The position numbers and the translations under genes are program-made. A DNA stretch of 64,000 bases from Impatiens glandulifera. Its lineage: Eukaryota; Streptophyta; Magnoliopsida; Ericales; Balsaminaceae. Under the pieces are notes generated by a model, which was given only the letters and a program-made list of their open reading frames with translations, had not been told where the DNA came from and did not search any database. The DNA is taken from positions 123,841,533 to 123,905,532 of the forward strand of contig NC_061862.1 in assembly GCF_907164915.1 (NCBI RefSeq), given 5' to 3'. Of this stretch, positions 59,630 to 64,000 are shown in pieces (position 1 is the first letter of the stretch; each line of letters opens with the position of its first letter).

Positions 59630-62600
59630 TCTCGTGACTTCTTTGGATGTGATTTTCCAGTTCCAGCTTAGTTTCCAATTTTACTCAGTCATGGGTAATC
59701 GTCTCATCGTTTGTAGATTTGTGTTGTTGTCGAATACTATGTGTTCCCATGTCTCCTCTACACTTTTTCTTATTCTCGAGTGCACCCTTGCGTTCCTTTC
59801 TCTCCATATGTGGTAGAAAATTGTACCAAAGCCGCTTTTGAAAACACTTGACTTGAAACTTTTTCCCTTTGTTTTGTGTATGGCTTCCTTTTTTATCTCT
59901 TTCCATTCTGTAGGCAGGCTAACCATTTTCATGCTTCTGGAAAACTTCTTCCAAAACTTCGATGTGTAAGGACAAAAACCAATAAGTGATCTATTATTTC
60001 TTCATTCCCTTCACACAACATATAGCTTGGATCCGGAATTTCTATATACTTCATAATGCGAACTCTCGTGTTTTGCCTTTCCTGAAATGCAAGTCATAGG
60101 ATGAATTGATATCTTGGGATAACCTTTGACAACCAGTCCAGATTAGCCCAATCTACTATTTTCTCCTTCTCTCGGATGGTGTTCCACACTTTGCTTGAAA
60201 TCATCTTCCCATTTTCCTCGACTTTTCATCGGTGTACGCCTGTTTTTTCGTTGAATTGGATGTTACTAATATGTTCGAGAATGCGTCGCCCCACCGGTAT
60301 TCGTCTAAGGAGAGAATTCCATAGTCCGTCTTTAATGTCTCTAACCTTGGCAACTAGGCAGTCCTGTCTGATCCTCATGTTTTTGAATTCCTATTTATTG
60401 ATTAGAAGATTGTCCTCATACCAGGGATCATGCCAAAACAGTGTGTTTCTGGCGTCTCCTCAGCTAATGTCAAAAAGTCCTGCAATATTATTTCTTAACT
60501 TAAGGATTTTCTTTAACAACCATCCAATACCTTCGCTTATTTTGGATGTCCAAACGCTTGCTTCGTGTTTCATAAATTGGGTGTGGACCCACTTGATCTA
60601 GAGTGATTTTTGTTTTCTCTCGATGGCCCATAGGTGTTTATACGTCAATGCTTTATTCTGTTCAACACAGTTCTTGAGCCCTATGTCGCCTTCTTCATTT
60701 GGTTTGCAAAGTGCGGTATACTTAAACTTCTTCTCGCATTTCCCGCTGCTTCCCCAAATAAAGTTTCTCATTAGTGCGTCAAGTTTTTTCATTACCTTCT
60801 TCGGGAGCATGAGTTGTTATGACCAGTAACCGATGATTCTCATTACCATACTTTTGACCTGCTCAATTCTTCTAGCGTATGTAAGTTTCTTTGTTGCCTA
60901 GTCGGAAATTGAGTTCTTCACTTTCTCGATCAGTGGTCTGTAGTGCGAGATTTATATATGTTTTTCGTGAGTGGTATGCTTATGTATCTTACCGGGAAGC
61001 TTACTTTTGCGATGCTCATGATATTGTAGATGTTTGCTTTTATTTCCTCTTTTACTCCCCCGTAGAATGCTAAACTCTTGTTCTCATTGATAGTCAAACC
61101 TATAACCTCAGAAAAAAATGTTTATGAAGATCTTATAGTATTTATGGAATCAACGTCAACATGCACGAGAATGAACAAATAGTCAGCAAAGAATAAATGA
61201 GTGATATCCTCCTCCTCACAGAATGGGTGGAAGATGTATGGTCGATTCTATCGGAATGTCATAAAGACGCTCTCAAAGATAGCCATGATGACGATGAAAA
61301 TGTAAGATGATAGGGGATCTCCCTGTCTCACGTCGTTTTCACCCGTGAAGTAGCCTTTGTGGATCCCATTGACTCTAACTACAAAACAAGATGTAGAAAC
61401 GCATTGCATGATTCATTCTATAAAAATCATGGGAAAACCGATACGACCATAAAGTCCCGAATGACTTTCCATCTAACAGAATCAAAGACTTTTTTAATAT
61501 CAATTTTAAAATCTTCTCTCGGGGATATTTTTTCTTCCCTTAACCTTTGAAGAGGTTTTGCATGTGCAAAATGTTATGTGAGATACTACGACCGAGAATG
61601 AATGCAGATTAATTTAAACTAACTATTTTACCAATGACATTTTTAAATCATAAATTATTTTGTAAAAGATATTACACCATGAAATCGGTCTAAAATCTTG
61701 AAACTTTTTTGGAATTGAGCTTTTGGGTATAAGAGTCAAGACTGTAGTGTTCCACTACTTGAGCATCTTCTTGTTCTTAAAGAATTCTAGAACCCCTTCT
61801 GTAATATTGTGACCCATAACCGGCCAGTTTTTCCTTGAGAAATTGGGCATTAAAACCATCTGGACCCGGGCTTTTATTACTATTGATGCTGAACAAAGCC
61901 TCTTTTACTTCTTCTCGTGTGACAACTCTGATTAGATCTTGATTGTCTTCAGTAGAAATATGTTTATCGATAATCTGGTATAAGGTGTTTATATGACTTG
62001 GTTACACTTTCTTTGTACCCATAAGATATTTATAGAAGTTGATGACGAGATCTTGTACCCCTTTCTGTCCCTGTACATATTCACCCTCATCATTCTTTAG
62101 ACTGTAAATATTGTTCCTCAGATTCTTAGCCACACATTTCCGATAGAAGAATGCAGTATTCTTGTCACCGAGAGAAAGCCAATTCTTCCTTGATTTCTGT
62201 TTCACAAAATTCTTTTTTAATAGGCTTAGCTTTCTAAAATTGCCAAGGGTATCTTTTTATTCCTCGTTAAGTTTCTCATCATTTTTTTCCCCAAGTAACT
62301 TGCTTTGGACTTCTTCTAACTCAATTATGGCTATTTGGATTCGTTTGGAAATGTTACTGAACTTCTTCTTATCAAAATTTTTTAATTTGATTTTTAGAAG
62401 TCTGAGATTTTTTAAGACCCTGAACATGTTTGATCCCTCCACATTTTAGGCCCACACTTTACCTAGTATATCTATGAAATTATTACTCTCCATTTAAAAA
62501 TTATAGAACTTGAAAGGTCTTTTGAACATCTCCTCCTTCTCCTAGAAGAGTTTAATAGGGTTATGATCCGAGATTTTGGGATTCAAAACGTGTAGTTGGC

Positions 62601-63237
62601 TTCTCAGGAATTGAGCAATCCACTTCTCATTGACAAGACTTTTATCAATTATGTTTTTCTAAATATGTCCATCTCCACAAGTTGATGACCATGAAAAGAA
62701 GTTCCTTGAGTTGGTTGGTTCGATGCATCATATGTATTTGATGCAATCATTGAAGTTAATCATATCTTAGATAATATCAGACTCCGAGCTTCGGTCAATT
62801 TTACTTCTCGTAGCATTAAAATCACTAAGGATAGCCCACGGTTTATCACCATCAATCTAGTTCCTAAGACAGCTCTTGATAAATCTTCTCTTAGTACATA
62901 AATTACTACCATATACATTAGCAAGTTGGAACTCAATTCCAGTGATTTTTTCCTTGACCCCATCCAGTATTGTTTGATCATTGGAGAAAAGCGACTTGAC
63001 CTCGACAACCATTGGATCCAAGACAACCCAGATTCTTCCAGTTCTCGAGTTCAAATTATGAATAAGTTCCCAACTATTATCAATGCACAACATGCAAACG
63101 TTGTCAATGTTATTGCTTTTGACTTTTGTTTCCAAAATCCCCATGATTGTAATCTTCTGATTCTCGATAATCCTCTTAATTTATTTGCATTTGAGAGAAT
63201 CATTAAGACATGTTATATTCCATGTTATTATATTCAT
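59630..63237 (-). pseudogene. LINE 2 ORF2 (endonuclease, reverse transcriptase, zf-RVT)
   Basis: From the right: ATG at 63,237 with MNIITWNITCLN, a stop, then MGILETKVKSNN and LANVYGSNL (endonuclease, 63,144-62,760); SRKNWLSLGDKNTAFFYRK (62,190) and the RT start NKSPGPDGFNAQFLKEKL (61,880); the RT centre reads FFADYLF at 61,195-61,175 where FADD is expected; then MRNFIWGSSGKCEKKF (60,770) and the zinc-binding end with FYHIWRERNARVHSR (59,800). Stops and shifts make it inactive. It differs from LINE 1 at nearly every motif, so it is a separate family or lineage. Confidence 0.88.
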
Positions 63238-64000
63238 GAATGAATATAGGGGTTTGGTTCATGCATTTCAATATTATCTTGCACTAAACGATCTCTCTTA
63301 TCATTAGTGAAGTCATATTCATCACTGTCCTCGCTATCTTCAATAACTAAAGATTGTGTTCTTTGAAATTCATACTTATCGGTAATTGTATCTGCTGCAT
63401 CCGGATCAACTTCCCTAGTGCCAATAGCCTCTTCTTTTTGTTCGTGAGTGTCTGCATGTTCTCTTCTGTTTGGCCTTTTTTGACTTTGGACTTCCTCACT
63501 ACTAGATTCTTGAGTAGTTCCTATTTTGATTCGACCCACTTCGTAGCTTAAGCTTTCTGCTTCAATACCTCTCTTGTTAATGTTCAATTTTGGATTTTTA
63601 AATTCTCTGAAATCAAGTATTTCTAGGTCACGTTCAATAGATTTATCAAGAAATTCGACATTTTTTAGCCTTGGATTTTCTTGGTCATAGTCTAAAAAAG
63701 TAGCCTCGGGTCCAATACTTCCTTGTTTATTCTTGATTCTTAATATATTTCGATATATGATTTTTCTGTCCTTACATGTATTTCCAACAACGTGAGGGAT
63801 AGACTCATGGCCTATCGGTATGGCTTTGTGAGAACCTCTAAACATTCGGTCTTGACCATTGATTATATCATCTTTAACACCCTATTGTAGCTTCCGATTT
63901 TCTCTGTCAAGACTTGGCTTACTTGCTTCATAGGGACCCATAATTCCACTGTTCTGACCCATATTTTGAGGGTTCATGATTCCTCGGTCCAGGTTATGAT
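63234..64000 (-). pseudogene. LINE 2 ORF1, partial, runs off the right edge
   Basis: A frame open from 63,845 to the TGA at 63,234 encodes a charged protein (QSQKRPNRREHADTHEQKEE, then EDSEDSDEYDF). Upstream it continues to the window edge through one TAG near 63,882 (MNPQNMGQNSGIMGPYEASK...). Its place right before ORF2 makes it the ORF1 C-terminus. No zinc knuckle is seen in this part. The stop overlaps the ORF2 start. Confidence 0.7.

Overview
This window is nuclear DNA of a flowering plant, most likely a eudicot. It is AT-rich. Genes are broken by many short introns with GT-AG borders, plant LTR retrotransposons carry the tRNA-iMet-type primer site TGGTATCAGAGC, and plant-type LINEs, hAT elements, MITEs and a tRNA-derived SINE are present. 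I see no bacterial operons, CRISPR arrays, rRNA genes or functional tRNA genes. Only two host genes look intact; most of the rest is transposon sequence, much of it nested.

Region 1 (1 to about 12.6 kb) is the most unusual part: a large Mutator-like element (MULE) whose left end lies outside the window. Its long inverted termini are built from tandem units of about 260-270 bp. It carries (i) a spliced copy of the tandem-BRCT C-terminus of a BRCA1/BARD1-type DNA-repair protein, (ii) a decayed FAR1-like MULE transposase with its introns, and (iii) on the opposite strand a multi-exon Ulp1/SENP-type (C48) protease-like gene of the kind known in ULP-carrying plant MULEs. Non-coding parts are peppered with AGCGAA...TTCGCT palindromes. 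A 1.1-kb satellite of about 45-bp units, organised in 135-bp blocks, is built on the related palindrome GAAGATATCTTC.

Region 2 (13.5-19.2 kb) holds an intact nine-exon gene for a DUF1295/steroid 5-alpha-reductase-like membrane protein (289 aa). Region 3 (19.2-25.8 kb) is AT-rich intergenic DNA with a hAT remnant, a terminal-inverted-repeat element and one orphan ORF.

Region 4 (25,837-32,448) is a second, non-autonomous MULE-like element with about 0.6-kb inverted termini and a near-perfect 9-bp target duplication. A Ty1/copia element with short (about 180 bp) LTRs sits inside it, flanked by the duplication GGCCC.

Region 5 (about 32.8-50.8 kb) is one minus-strand LINE interrupted by several younger insertions: an 11.2-kb LTR element (A) holding a copia element (B) whose LTR holds a solo LTR (C), plus a hAT element and a SINE. 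Target duplications can be read for these, and conceptually removing the hAT and the SINE restores LINE reading frame.

Region 6 (50.8-56 kb) has a Tourist-like MITE and an internally deleted copia element. Region 7 (56,469-58,394) is an intact five-exon nucleosidase/bark-storage-protein-like gene. Region 8 (59.2-64 kb) has an LTR-plus-primer-site fragment and a second minus-strand LINE running off the right edge, in which ORF1 stop and ORF2 start overlap as ATGA.
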